Assembly: GCA_016124515.1 (NCBI GenBank)
Contig: WGNN01000138.1
Span: forward strand, 1 to 34,833
DNA length: 34,833 nucleotides
Direction of reading: 5' to 3'
Origin: a bacterium
GTDB taxonomy: Bacteria > Bacteroidota > Bacteroidia > CAILMK01 > JACPUW01
Part shown: positions 1 through 6,553 of the stretch, piece after piece
How the letters are laid out: every line of letters starts with the position of its first letter
Numbering within the stretch: the stretch's first letter is position 1
Position numbers and translations under genes: made by a program
Notes under the pieces: generated by a model
Database searches by the model: none
The model's input: the letters and a program-made list of their open reading frames with translations, nothing else
Told to the model about the DNA's origin: nothing

Positions 1-252
1 AAATCTAATCTGAAAGCAAATCACAACACAAACTAAAAGACACCCTTCTACTCATTGGCTGTGACAAATATCCTAAAATCTAATCTGAAAGCAAATCACA
101 ACAGTTGCTTACCGAAGCAAACTCGGAGCTTGGCTGTGACAAATATCCTAAAATCTAATCTGAAAGCAAATCACAACGCGTTTGAGTACAAATTGTAGCT
201 CAATTCTGCTGTGACAAATATCCTAAAATCTAATCTGAAAGCAAATCACATT
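1..252 (-). CRISPR. Right end of a type II-C-like CRISPR array, 3 spacers
   Basis: A 45-nt repeat occurs at 1-27 (cut by the window edge), 58-102, 133-177 and 208-252, separated by spacers of exactly 30 nt at 28-57, 103-132 and 178-207. The complete copies are identical except that the last one has TT instead of AC at 251-252, the usual decay of a terminal repeat. Read on the minus strand the repeat starts GTTGTGATTTGCTTTC and ends TCACAGC, so its ends are near-perfect inverted complements. This resembles type II-C (Cas9) repeats known from Bacteroides and relatives, including the 30-nt spacer length. I therefore infer crRNA transcription from the minus strand. No cas gene or obvious tracrRNA anti-repeat is seen to the right of the array; they may lie to the left, or the array may be an orphan. 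The three spacers differ from each other and I see no protospacer in the window. Confidence 0.95.
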
Positions 253-413
253 GACACCACCAATGGCTAGGTCACTTGGTATTACTGCTAAAAGTGTGTT
301 TCAGTTTTGGATGATAAATACAAGCGGAGTAAAGCCTAGCGCTTAATAAGCATCCTTAAATTGAATATGAATACCTTCTACTTCAAGTACATTTTATCAA
401 ATCTGAAGCCTGC

Positions 414-962
414 TCATTTCGGGTTAAGATCCAGAAAATTAATCAACAACTTTTCGCATGCTCCAATTTTGTAATTGTAAAAGACCATTAAAAGTACGAA
501 ACTTACTGCGAGAACGATCGGGAAACCCCACCAATATTGCCAAATTGGGTCATCAATAAGGTTTGGAAACGCAATCATAATAGTCATGAAACCAAGGTTA
601 AAAATAAGCGCAGCAACAAGTATGGCTTTGGTAGTTTGCGGCAGGTGGTAATCAATTTTTACCACACTTCCGTTAGCAATTGATTGAATAGTTCCGGTAA
701 GCTCTGGGCGCAATTGGTTGTTGGGGCCGTAATCGAAGGTTTGCAGCAATTTAAACTGTTTGTTGCCAACAGTTCCTTCAAAATAGCATCCATTGTCTGA
801 ATTGGTATTGGATTTTTCAGTTATTTCAGCCAATATTATCTCGATCTTTTCCGCTGGTAAAAAACTGGCATATTGCATTTCTTTTCGAAATAACATGGTT
901 TTCGTCTTAGAATTGAAGTAAAAATAGTAATAATCAATAATGTCATTGATGAATTTAGCCAT
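414..962 (-). CDS. Two-helix membrane protein of unknown function
   Basis: I do not recognise this 182-aa protein. The frame is open to a TTG at 971, but the ATG at 962 is the better start. The first ~110 residues are soluble and mixed in composition, with an aromatic stretch (DYYYFYF) near the N-terminus. Two hydrophobic segments follow, at about 112-133 and 144-165, separated by a short loop rich in Trp (IWQYWWG). The C-terminus is a short tail (about 15 residues). This suggests an inner-membrane protein with an N-terminal cytoplasmic domain and a helical hairpin anchor. It sits alone between the CRISPR array and a small lipoprotein gene on the same strand, 226 bp away, and nothing in the sequence links it functionally to the array. 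Gene reality is likely from composition and length; function is unknown. Confidence 0.6.
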   Translation of the reverse strand: MAKFINDIIDYYYFYFNSKTKTMLFRKEMQYASFLPAEKIEIILAEITEKSNTNSDNGCYFEGTVGNKQFKLLQTFDYGPNNQLRPELTGTIQSIANGSVVKIDYHLPQTTKAILVAALIFNLGFMTIMIAFPNLIDDPIWQYWWGFPIVLAVSFVLLMVFYNYKIGACEKLLINFLDLNPK

Positions 963-1188
963 ACATGTCAAAATACAGCATTTCGCTCAAATTAATCAGT
1001 ACATCAACTAGGGTTCGGTTCCCTGTAATAATAAAGTGATGTTTTTGCTGCAATTCTCTCGCATTCCTGTGCAAATTAGGCGAGGACATGGTCTGTAGAA
1101 TACAAATCTGTCGGGTGGTTGTTTTATCTGTACGAAAGGCATTTTTCGGCTTTTGCTCGTTTCGGTACAGCTTATATATGCTTCGTTG

Positions 1189-1557
1189 TCAATCCATTGT
1201 GGCGTCAATATAAGGGTTGCCTTCTGCGGTGTACGTGGGTGTTATATGGTAGGTGTGCCAGCCGGGCCAAAGTTTGCGCTCGCCCACGTAGTCCGTTGGT
1301 CGTTGCTCAAAAGTGTCGCCATGGCACACAAAAAACAGGTAGGTGTAGCGGTAGGCCTTTGCAAAATTGCAATAAGGGGTTTTACTGCAGGCGGCAATGC
1401 TGTCAAAAGTATAGCTCTTTGACTCACAGCGAATCACCACGTTTTTCAGTGTAGCAGGCCCCTCATTGGCCAGGCGAATTTTTACACTATTGCTACATGC
1501 CGAAAGCACACAGGATATAGCCATACCCCCGAGCAATTTTTTGGCTAAATGCATCAT
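1189..1557 (-). CDS. Small predicted lipoprotein, unknown function
   Basis: A 122-aa protein beginning MMHLAKKLLGG, with a hydrophobic signal sequence and a lipobox LSAC (Cys21), so the mature protein should be a lipid-anchored envelope protein of about 100 residues. The ATG at 1557 (or the adjacent ATG at 1554) is preferred over the upstream in-frame start at 1593, because it places the signal peptide at the N-terminus. The mature part contains several further cysteines (in RCES, AACS, PYCN and FVCHGD) and an aromatic C-terminal half (YRYTYLFF, WPGWHTYH), consistent with a small beta-rich, disulfide-containing fold. I recognise no family. It is separated from neighbours by more than 200 bp on both sides and is probably monocistronic. 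Confidence 0.6.
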   Translation of the reverse strand: MMHLAKKLLGGMAISCVLSACSNSVKIRLANEGPATLKNVVIRCESKSYTFDSIAACSKTPYCNFAKAYRYTYLFFVCHGDTFEQRPTDYVGERKLWPGWHTYHITPTYTAEGNPYIDATMD

Positions 1558-1569
1558 GAAATTTTCAAG

Positions 1570-1599
1570 CAAAATAGGCTTTATCCTGGGCAATTACAA
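1570..1599 (-). promoter_or_regulatory. Putative Bacteroidota promoter for the small lipoprotein gene
   Basis: On the minus strand a TTG (1599-1597) is followed after 20 nt by TATTTTG (1576-1570), close to the Bacteroidota TTG-N19-21-TAnnTTTG pattern but one T short. It ends 13 nt before the ATG at 1557, at a plausible distance. Pattern match only. Confidence 0.3.
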
Positions 1600-1776
1600 C
1601 CAAAGCGCCGGTGCTTACGCAGAATTGGAATAGACTGCCTTCAGGCCGAAAGGGGAGTGAACGAAGCTCTTTTTAGTGCCAAAAAAAGAGCGAGCTGACA
1701 ACGTATAAAAAATGCGAGATTGGGGGCAACACATTTTTTAACGCAGCGCAATTTCTATTTCCCTTGGGCTGTACCA

Positions 1777-1784
1777 TATCTTTG
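1777..1784 (+). promoter_or_regulatory. Putative -7 element (TATCTTTG) of the lipoprotein-lgt unit
   Basis: A perfect match to the Bacteroidota -7 consensus TAnnTTTG lies 20 bp before the ATG at 1805. No clear TTG element is seen 19-21 bp upstream, so only the -7 half is supported. It would drive the lipoprotein gene and lgt together. Confidence 0.4.
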
Positions 1785-1804
1785 GCACCCAAATTAATTC
1801 TATT

Positions 1805-2338
1805 ATGCACAAACACCTTATACTCCTTATGTCTGTTGCCATTGGGTTTAGCGCCTGCGACCAACAAAAAAGCAGCGTTTCAAGCACCCAACAAGCCAAA
1901 CTTTTAGACAATACCGTTGTTGACGAAATCCAACAAAAACGCGAAGAAGGCAACGCAGAAGTCAACCAATTTGAGTCGCGTATGCCCGAACTAATGATGG
2001 TGTATAATGAAGAAATACTAAAAAACCAGCCCGATTTACAGGCCAAATACGCAAATATGATGAATGCCGAACTTCGTTTGTTTCAGGCTAAAATGCAGTA
2101 TGATATGGAAAAAAGCATGTTTATCGACAAAGTACTGCATCAGGTGGCTACAGCTAATTCAAAAGAAGAGGTGCGCAACAACGCCGAGGCGCTTATCAAT
2201 GAGCTGCGTCAGCAAAGCACCATGTATATTGAAAGTTGCCGCAACCTAATAAACGAGATGAAAAATGCGGGCATAGACAATCCATTGCTCGACGACATGC
2301 TGCGGGCACCCGAAACAAAGGATGAAGAACCCAAATAA
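1805..2338 (+). CDS. Coiled-coil lipoprotein upstream of lgt
   Basis: A 177-aa predicted lipoprotein. Residues 1-17 form a signal sequence ending GFSAC, with the lipidated Cys at residue 18. The rest is polar, charged and almost free of Gly and Pro, with long Glu/Lys/Gln/Ala/Met-rich runs at roughly 35-165 typical of amphipathic alpha-helices or a coiled coil. It ends in an acidic tail (ETKDEEPK). I do not recognise a family. Its stop is 5 bp before the ATG of lgt, so the two genes are almost certainly co-transcribed, and a TAnnTTTG element lies just upstream. The protein is itself a predicted substrate of the enzyme encoded next to it, but nothing shows a specific partnership. Residues after the lipid Cys (DQQKSS) do not form an obvious Bacteroidota lipoprotein surface-export signal. 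Confidence 0.75.
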   Translation: MHKHLILLMSVAIGFSACDQQKSSVSSTQQAKLLDNTVVDEIQQKREEGNAEVNQFESRMPELMMVYNEEILKNQPDLQAKYANMMNAELRLFQAKMQYDMEKSMFIDKVLHQVATANSKEEVRNNAEALINELRQQSTMYIESCRNLINEMKNAGIDNPLLDDMLRAPETKDEEPK

Positions 2339-2343
2339 GCTCT

Positions 2344-3471
2344 ATGCCTTTATTTATCAGCTGGAACTTTGATCCCGAAATAGTACATCTGCCCATGCTA
2401 GCCCCGCGCTGGTATGGGCTTTTGTTTGCACTCGCGTTTTATGTGGGCTACCTCATATTGCGCAAGGTTTGGCTTCGCGAAAAACTTGATGAGAAAAGCC
2501 TCGACAAATTGTCGTGGTATGTAATTCTCGCCACCCTTATTGGCGCCCGTTTGGGGCATGTTTTGTTTTATGGCCCTTGGTGGAACGAGGTGGACAGCGC
2601 CGGAAATGTTTTGGTGGAAGGCTATTTTGACAATCCACTCAGCATACTCAACATTCGTGAGGGCGGATTGGCAAGTCATGGTGCCGCTATTGGGATCTTA
2701 ATAGGTCTCTTTCTCTACCTACGCTCGGCCAAAATAAACAAGTCGTATTTGTGGCTTGTTGACCGACTGGTAATTGTAGTGGCTATAGGTGGGGCTTTTG
2801 TGCGTATTGGCAATTTTACCAATTCCGAGATTATCGGAAAACCCACCGATGCCCCGTTTGGCGTGGTTTTTTTGCACAATGCAACAAGCCATTTAAACGA
2901 TTATCTTGTTGACGATGACAACAGCGTGGGCATGGTGAGCTATGATTTGGAGGGAACATCTGATACCTTGGTTTACCAAAATCAGGTATGTAAAAAATAC
3001 AACCTGCACCTGCAGTTCAGGGGCACTGAAGATGAGTTGAAACGCTTTGCTTCATTTGGCATGGGCTACGTGTTCAATAGCAGCAACGCCAGCTACCGAC
3101 ACACCTACTACAACATGTCGCAACCAATTGATGTGGAAAAAGAAGGCGATTTGTTGCAAACCAATTTGGTGGTTTACGGCATTCCGCGGCATCCGGCGCA
3201 GCTCTACGAAGCCTTATGTTACTTGCTCATTTTCTTGCTGTTGTACAGTCTTTACCAACGCAAAGGCACCAATATTCAGCAGGGTTTATTATTTGGTACA
3301 TTCCTCAGCACGGTTTTCACCGCACGGTTTTTCATTGAGTTTATCAAAGAAAACCAAGTGGACTTTGAAGACAACCTGAGCCTGAACATGGGCCAAAACC
3401 TGAGCATACCTTTCGTGCTGATTGGCCTTGGCCTGATAATCTATAGCTACAGGCGGAAAAAAGAAGCTTAG
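2344..3471 (+). CDS. lgt: Prolipoprotein diacylglyceryl transferase with large insertion
   Basis: Lgt transfers a diacylglyceryl group from phosphatidylglycerol to the lipobox cysteine of prolipoproteins at the inner membrane, the first step of lipoprotein maturation. Visible family motifs are WYGLLF (about 23-28), GGLASHGA (107-114, with His112 matching the conserved E. coli His103), VRIGNFTNSEIIG (153-165, Arg154 matching Arg143), PRHPAQLYE (281-289) and ARFFIEFIKE (327-336). Several membrane segments lie between these, and a basic tail (YRRKKEA) ends the protein. At 375 aa it is about 85 residues longer than the E. coli enzyme. The extra length is a hydrophilic block at roughly 180-275, between the GNF and HPAQLYE motifs. 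The gene follows a lipoprotein gene by 5 bp. Its TAG stop overlaps the TAA stop of convergent hutH, with no hairpin terminator between them. Confidence 0.95.
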   Translation: MPLFISWNFDPEIVHLPMLAPRWYGLLFALAFYVGYLILRKVWLREKLDEKSLDKLSWYVILATLIGARLGHVLFYGPWWNEVDSAGNVLVEGYFDNPLSILNIREGGLASHGAAIGILIGLFLYLRSAKINKSYLWLVDRLVIVVAIGGAFVRIGNFTNSEIIGKPTDAPFGVVFLHNATSHLNDYLVDDDNSVGMVSYDLEGTSDTLVYQNQVCKKYNLHLQFRGTEDELKRFASFGMGYVFNSSNASYRHTYYNMSQPIDVEKEGDLLQTNLVVYGIPRHPAQLYEALCYLLIFLLLYSLYQRKGTNIQQGLLFGTFLSTVFTARFFIEFIKENQVDFEDNLSLNMGQNLSIPFVLIGLGLIIYSYRRKKEA

Positions 3472-4967
3472 AGCGCGGTAAACTCTTGTTTTACAAAGGC
3501 TACCGTTTTTGTAATGTCTTCCGACAAAAAACGGTCGTTGTCAAGCGATGGAACCACTTTTCTGTATTTAGCCATCAGTTGGCTTGTTTGGCTCGCTTTG
3601 TCAAATTCGCTGCGCTGCTCCCAGGCTTGGGCGGCGGTCATTAACTCTATGGCCAACACCGTACGCACATTATCCACTATTCGCTTGCATTTGGTAGCCG
3701 CATTGGCACCCATACTCACGTGGTCTTCTTGTCCGTTTGATGATGGAATACTGTCAACACTCGCAGGAGTGGCCAATTGCTTATTTTGACTCACTATTGA
3801 TGCTGCGGTGTATTGCGGAATCATAAAACCGCTGCGCGTGCCGGGGCGCGGACTCAAATAGGGGTTCAGGCCACGACTGCCGCTAATGAGCAAGTAGGTG
3901 CGCCGCTCTGAAATACTCCCCAATTCGGCAAGGGCTATGCCCAGAAAATCAAGTGCCAAGGCCAATTCCTGTCCGTGAAAATTGCCACCGGAAATTATTT
4001 GGTCTGCCTCATTAAATACTATGGGATTGTCGGTTACCGCATTCATTTCAGTTTCCGCCACCCCTTGGCAATGCTTCAATGTGGTATAAGTGGCGCCATG
4101 CACCTGTGGAATGCACCTGAAACTGTAGGGATCTTGCACCGCTTTATTCGGTGCATCGGCAAGTGCGCTGTCCGCCAGTAGCTTGCGTATGAGTTCGGCG
4201 CTTTTTTGCTGACCTTCATGCGGCCGTATTTCGCCCAGTCCGGGGTAAAATGGAGTGAGGCGGCAATTGAAGCCCTCAAGCGATAGGGCAGCAATATGGT
4301 GCGCAGCCTGCCAAAGTTTGTAGCCTTCAATAAGGCAATGTACCAAATGCCCCAACATAAATTGGGTTCCATTCAAAAGGGCAAGGCCTTCTTTGGCTTT
4401 CAGACTCAGCGAAGGCATTTGCAGTTGTGCCAGCACTTCCGAAGTACTTTTTACCTCATGGTTCCAATGCGCTTTTCCTTCGCCCATCAGCGCCATGGTT
4501 AGGTGGGCCAGCGGTGCCAAATCGCCGGAGGCACCTAGTGAACCTTGCTCATGTATGCAGGGCAAAATGCCGTGGTTGTAAAATGCCGCCAACTGCTGCA
4601 GCACCACGGGGCGAACCCCCGAAAAACCATAAGAGAGCGATTTTATCTTGAGCAGTAAAATGAGTTTTACCAAGTCGTTGTCAATGAGCGCACCGGTGCC
4701 GCAGGCATGGCTCCTTACCAGGTTCACCTGCAGTTCCTCAAGTTCTTCGTTGGGAATTACCGTATTGCACAGCGAGCCAAAACCCGTGTTGATACCGTAA
4801 AAAGCCTGATTACCTGCCGAAAGTTTTTGGTCGAGGTAGCTGCGGTTTGCTCCGGTTTTTTCCAGTACTTCTTCCGCTATTTCAATGGCTGCGCCTGATG
4901 TTATCAGTTGGTTTACTTGCTTCAGGCTCATGAAAGAAGTATCCAGTTGCTGTGCTTGTTGGCTCAT
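3468..4967 (-). CDS. hutH: Histidine ammonia-lyase
   Basis: HutH deaminates L-histidine to trans-urocanate and ammonia in the cytoplasm, the entry step of histidine degradation. The 499-aa length is normal. The MIO cofactor triad Ala-Ser-Gly is at 146-148 within GSLGASGDLAPLAHL, the catalytic-loop Tyr57 lies in YGINTGFG, and the selectivity pair Ser86-His87 (VRSHACGTG) and the QEDHVSMG motif both point to histidine rather than tyrosine or phenylalanine as substrate. Other family blocks are LLNGTQ and DPYSFRCIPQVHGA. The ATG follows the hisS stop by one base (TAA T ATG), so translation is probably coupled and both genes share one mRNA. No hutU, hutI, hutG or ftcD is present in the window. The 3' end overlaps lgt convergently by 4 bp. 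Confidence 0.95.
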   Translation of the reverse strand: MSQQAQQLDTSFMSLKQVNQLITSGAAIEIAEEVLEKTGANRSYLDQKLSAGNQAFYGINTGFGSLCNTVIPNEELEELQVNLVRSHACGTGALIDNDLVKLILLLKIKSLSYGFSGVRPVVLQQLAAFYNHGILPCIHEQGSLGASGDLAPLAHLTMALMGEGKAHWNHEVKSTSEVLAQLQMPSLSLKAKEGLALLNGTQFMLGHLVHCLIEGYKLWQAAHHIAALSLEGFNCRLTPFYPGLGEIRPHEGQQKSAELIRKLLADSALADAPNKAVQDPYSFRCIPQVHGATYTTLKHCQGVAETEMNAVTDNPIVFNEADQIISGGNFHGQELALALDFLGIALAELGSISERRTYLLISGSRGLNPYLSPRPGTRSGFMIPQYTAASIVSQNKQLATPASVDSIPSSNGQEDHVSMGANAATKCKRIVDNVRTVLAIELMTAAQAWEQRSEFDKASQTSQLMAKYRKVVPSLDNDRFLSEDITKTVAFVKQEFTAL

Positions 4968-4968
4968 A

Positions 4969-6336
4969 TTACTTGTTTAAAATTTCTATTATTTGTGAAA
5001 GGCTATAGCCATTTTGCTCACCGGTTTCTAGGTTTTTCAATTGGTATTGCTGCGCTGCAAATTCGGTTTCTCCGGCTATAAGTACGTAGGGTATTTCTCT
5101 TTTTTCGGCAAACTTCATTTGCTTGCCCAATTTGGCTTTTTGCACATATAATTCTGTAGCTATGCCGCTGTTGCGCAGTTGGTTGCTCAGGTTCAGGTAG
5201 GCGGCATTGTGCTTTTCGTCAAGGTTTAGCACCAGCACTTGGCAATTGTTGCCCAAGGTGGCCGGAAACAAATCCAATTGCTCCATCACATCATACAAGC
5301 GTTCAGCGCCAAATGAAAGCCCCACGCCGGGCACATCTTTCACCCCAAAGCTTTCAGTAAGGTTGTCGTAGCGGCCACCGCTTGCCACCGAGCCCATATT
5401 TACGCCATCAAGTTGCACTTCGTAAATAGTACCAGTGTAGTAATTAAGTCCGCGGGCCAGGCTAAAATCCACTTCCACTCGGGTGTTTTGCAGCGTGCAG
5501 GCGTTTACGTAGCCCAGCACTTCGCGCAATTCGGCAATACCTTTTACTGCCATTTCGTTGCCGGCAAGCAAGTTTTGTAGTTGGTCCAGGCGCTCGTTGT
5601 TGTTGCCCTCTATGGCGGTAAAGTTTTTTATTTTGTCTATGTCTTCATTGTTAAAGCCGCGGGCAGCAAGCTCTTTTTCCACGCCTTCCATGCCTATTTT
5701 ATCCAGCTTGTCTATGGCCACGGTCATATCGGTCATGGCATCGGCGCGTTGCAGGGTTTGGGCAAAACCCGCCAATACCTTGCGGTTGTTGAGCTTATAA
5801 ACCGATGTGGGCAATTTCAAACGGTTGAAAACATCATCTACTATGAGTATAAATTCCGTATCGCTGAGCAGCGAAGTAGTGCCGGCCACATCCGCATCGC
5901 ATTGATAAAACTCGCGGTAGCGGCCACGTGCAGGTCTATCGGCGCGCCACACCGGCTGTATTTGAAAACGCTTGTAGGGCAGCCCCAGTTGGGCGTGGTT
6001 TTTGGCTATAAAACGGGCAAAAGGTATGGTAAGGTCGTAGCGCAACCCTTTGTCGGCTATGGCCGAGCGGATTTTTTTCGCTTGCTCATGGCTTAAATCT
6101 TCAGGTTCAAGATCCTTTAAAAAGTCGCCCGAACGCAGGATTCTGAACAACAATTGATCGCCTTCATCGCCGTATTTTCCGGTCAAGGTCTCAATATTTT
6201 CCATAGCGGGCGTTTCGAGTGGTGCAAAGCCAAACCGGGTAAAGCTGTCCTTTATTACATCAAAAAGGTAGTTGCGTTTGGCTAGTTCGTTTCTCGAAAA
6301 ATCGCGGGTGCCTTTGGCGGTATTGGTGGATGACAT
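4969..6336 (-). CDS. hisS: Histidyl-tRNA synthetase
   Basis: A class II aminoacyl-tRNA synthetase that charges tRNA-His. The frame is open upstream to 6438, but the ATG at 6336 gives a standard 455-aa enzyme starting MSSTNTAKGTRDF, where KGTRDF is the conserved N-terminal motif; the upstream 34 codons do not look like synthetase sequence. Motif 2 is at about 131-150 (RADRPARGRYREFYQ), the HisRS signature ARGLNYYTG at 294-302, and motif 3 at 337-347 (GVGLSFGAERL). The C-terminal anticodon-binding domain spans roughly 365-455. It is the first gene of a two-gene unit with hutH, one base apart. A weak promoter-like element lies about 17 bp upstream of the start. Divergent to it, 217 bp away, is the first giant T9SS protein. 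Confidence 0.97.
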   Translation of the reverse strand: MSSTNTAKGTRDFSRNELAKRNYLFDVIKDSFTRFGFAPLETPAMENIETLTGKYGDEGDQLLFRILRSGDFLKDLEPEDLSHEQAKKIRSAIADKGLRYDLTIPFARFIAKNHAQLGLPYKRFQIQPVWRADRPARGRYREFYQCDADVAGTTSLLSDTEFILIVDDVFNRLKLPTSVYKLNNRKVLAGFAQTLQRADAMTDMTVAIDKLDKIGMEGVEKELAARGFNNEDIDKIKNFTAIEGNNNERLDQLQNLLAGNEMAVKGIAELREVLGYVNACTLQNTRVEVDFSLARGLNYYTGTIYEVQLDGVNMGSVASGGRYDNLTESFGVKDVPGVGLSFGAERLYDVMEQLDLFPATLGNNCQVLVLNLDEKHNAAYLNLSNQLRNSGIATELYVQKAKLGKQMKFAEKREIPYVLIAGETEFAAQQYQLKNLETGEQNGYSLSQIIEILNK

Positions 6337-6352
6337 TTTTAAAAAATTTCTG

Positions 6353-6360
6353 CGAAAGTA
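6353..6360 (-). promoter_or_regulatory. Weak -7-like element upstream of hisS
   Basis: The minus strand reads TACTTTCG, one mismatch from TAnnTTTG, ending 16 nt before the hisS ATG at 6336. The nearest upstream TTG elements are at non-ideal spacing (10 and 23 nt). It also supports the shorter hisS start, because the 6438 start would lie upstream of it. Confidence 0.25.
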
Positions 6361-6553
6361 GAAAGCCTTGCAATAATTGCCTTCAAGCTGTGTGAAATGA
6401 AGTTTTAAAGGTATTTGCGCATTTCTGATGTGGGTCATTTGTTGCGGATTCGAAATATTGTATTACATCAGGTTGATGCAATAGTGAAAAACTTTTTTAT
6501 TTTTACCACATCAAGGGTTTTCAAATCCTTGTAGTTTAAGGTTTTATTTGAGA

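Noticed and set aside
253-413. Possible tracrRNA next to the array
   Set aside because: Only a ~10-base partial likeness to the repeat (AATCTGAAGC near 400) was found, far short of an anti-repeat.
1008-1208. 66-codon minus-strand frame downstream of the small lipoprotein, considered as a frameshifted continuation
   Set aside because: Its translation shows no protein-like pattern and the lipoprotein ends plausibly at 1189.
1666-1691. Nine-bp stem GCTCTTTTT/AAAAAGAGC considered as a terminator
   Set aside because: The stem is AT-rich, has no following T-run and does not lie just downstream of a gene on either strand.
3468-4967. Tyrosine or phenylalanine ammonia-lyase instead of hutH
   Set aside because: The Ser-His selectivity pair and QEDHVSMG motif are those of histidine ammonia-lyases.
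6337-6438. 34-codon N-terminal extension of hisS
   Set aside because: It lies upstream of the conserved KGTRDF start motif, has no synthetase-like sequence, and the promoter-like element sits inside it.
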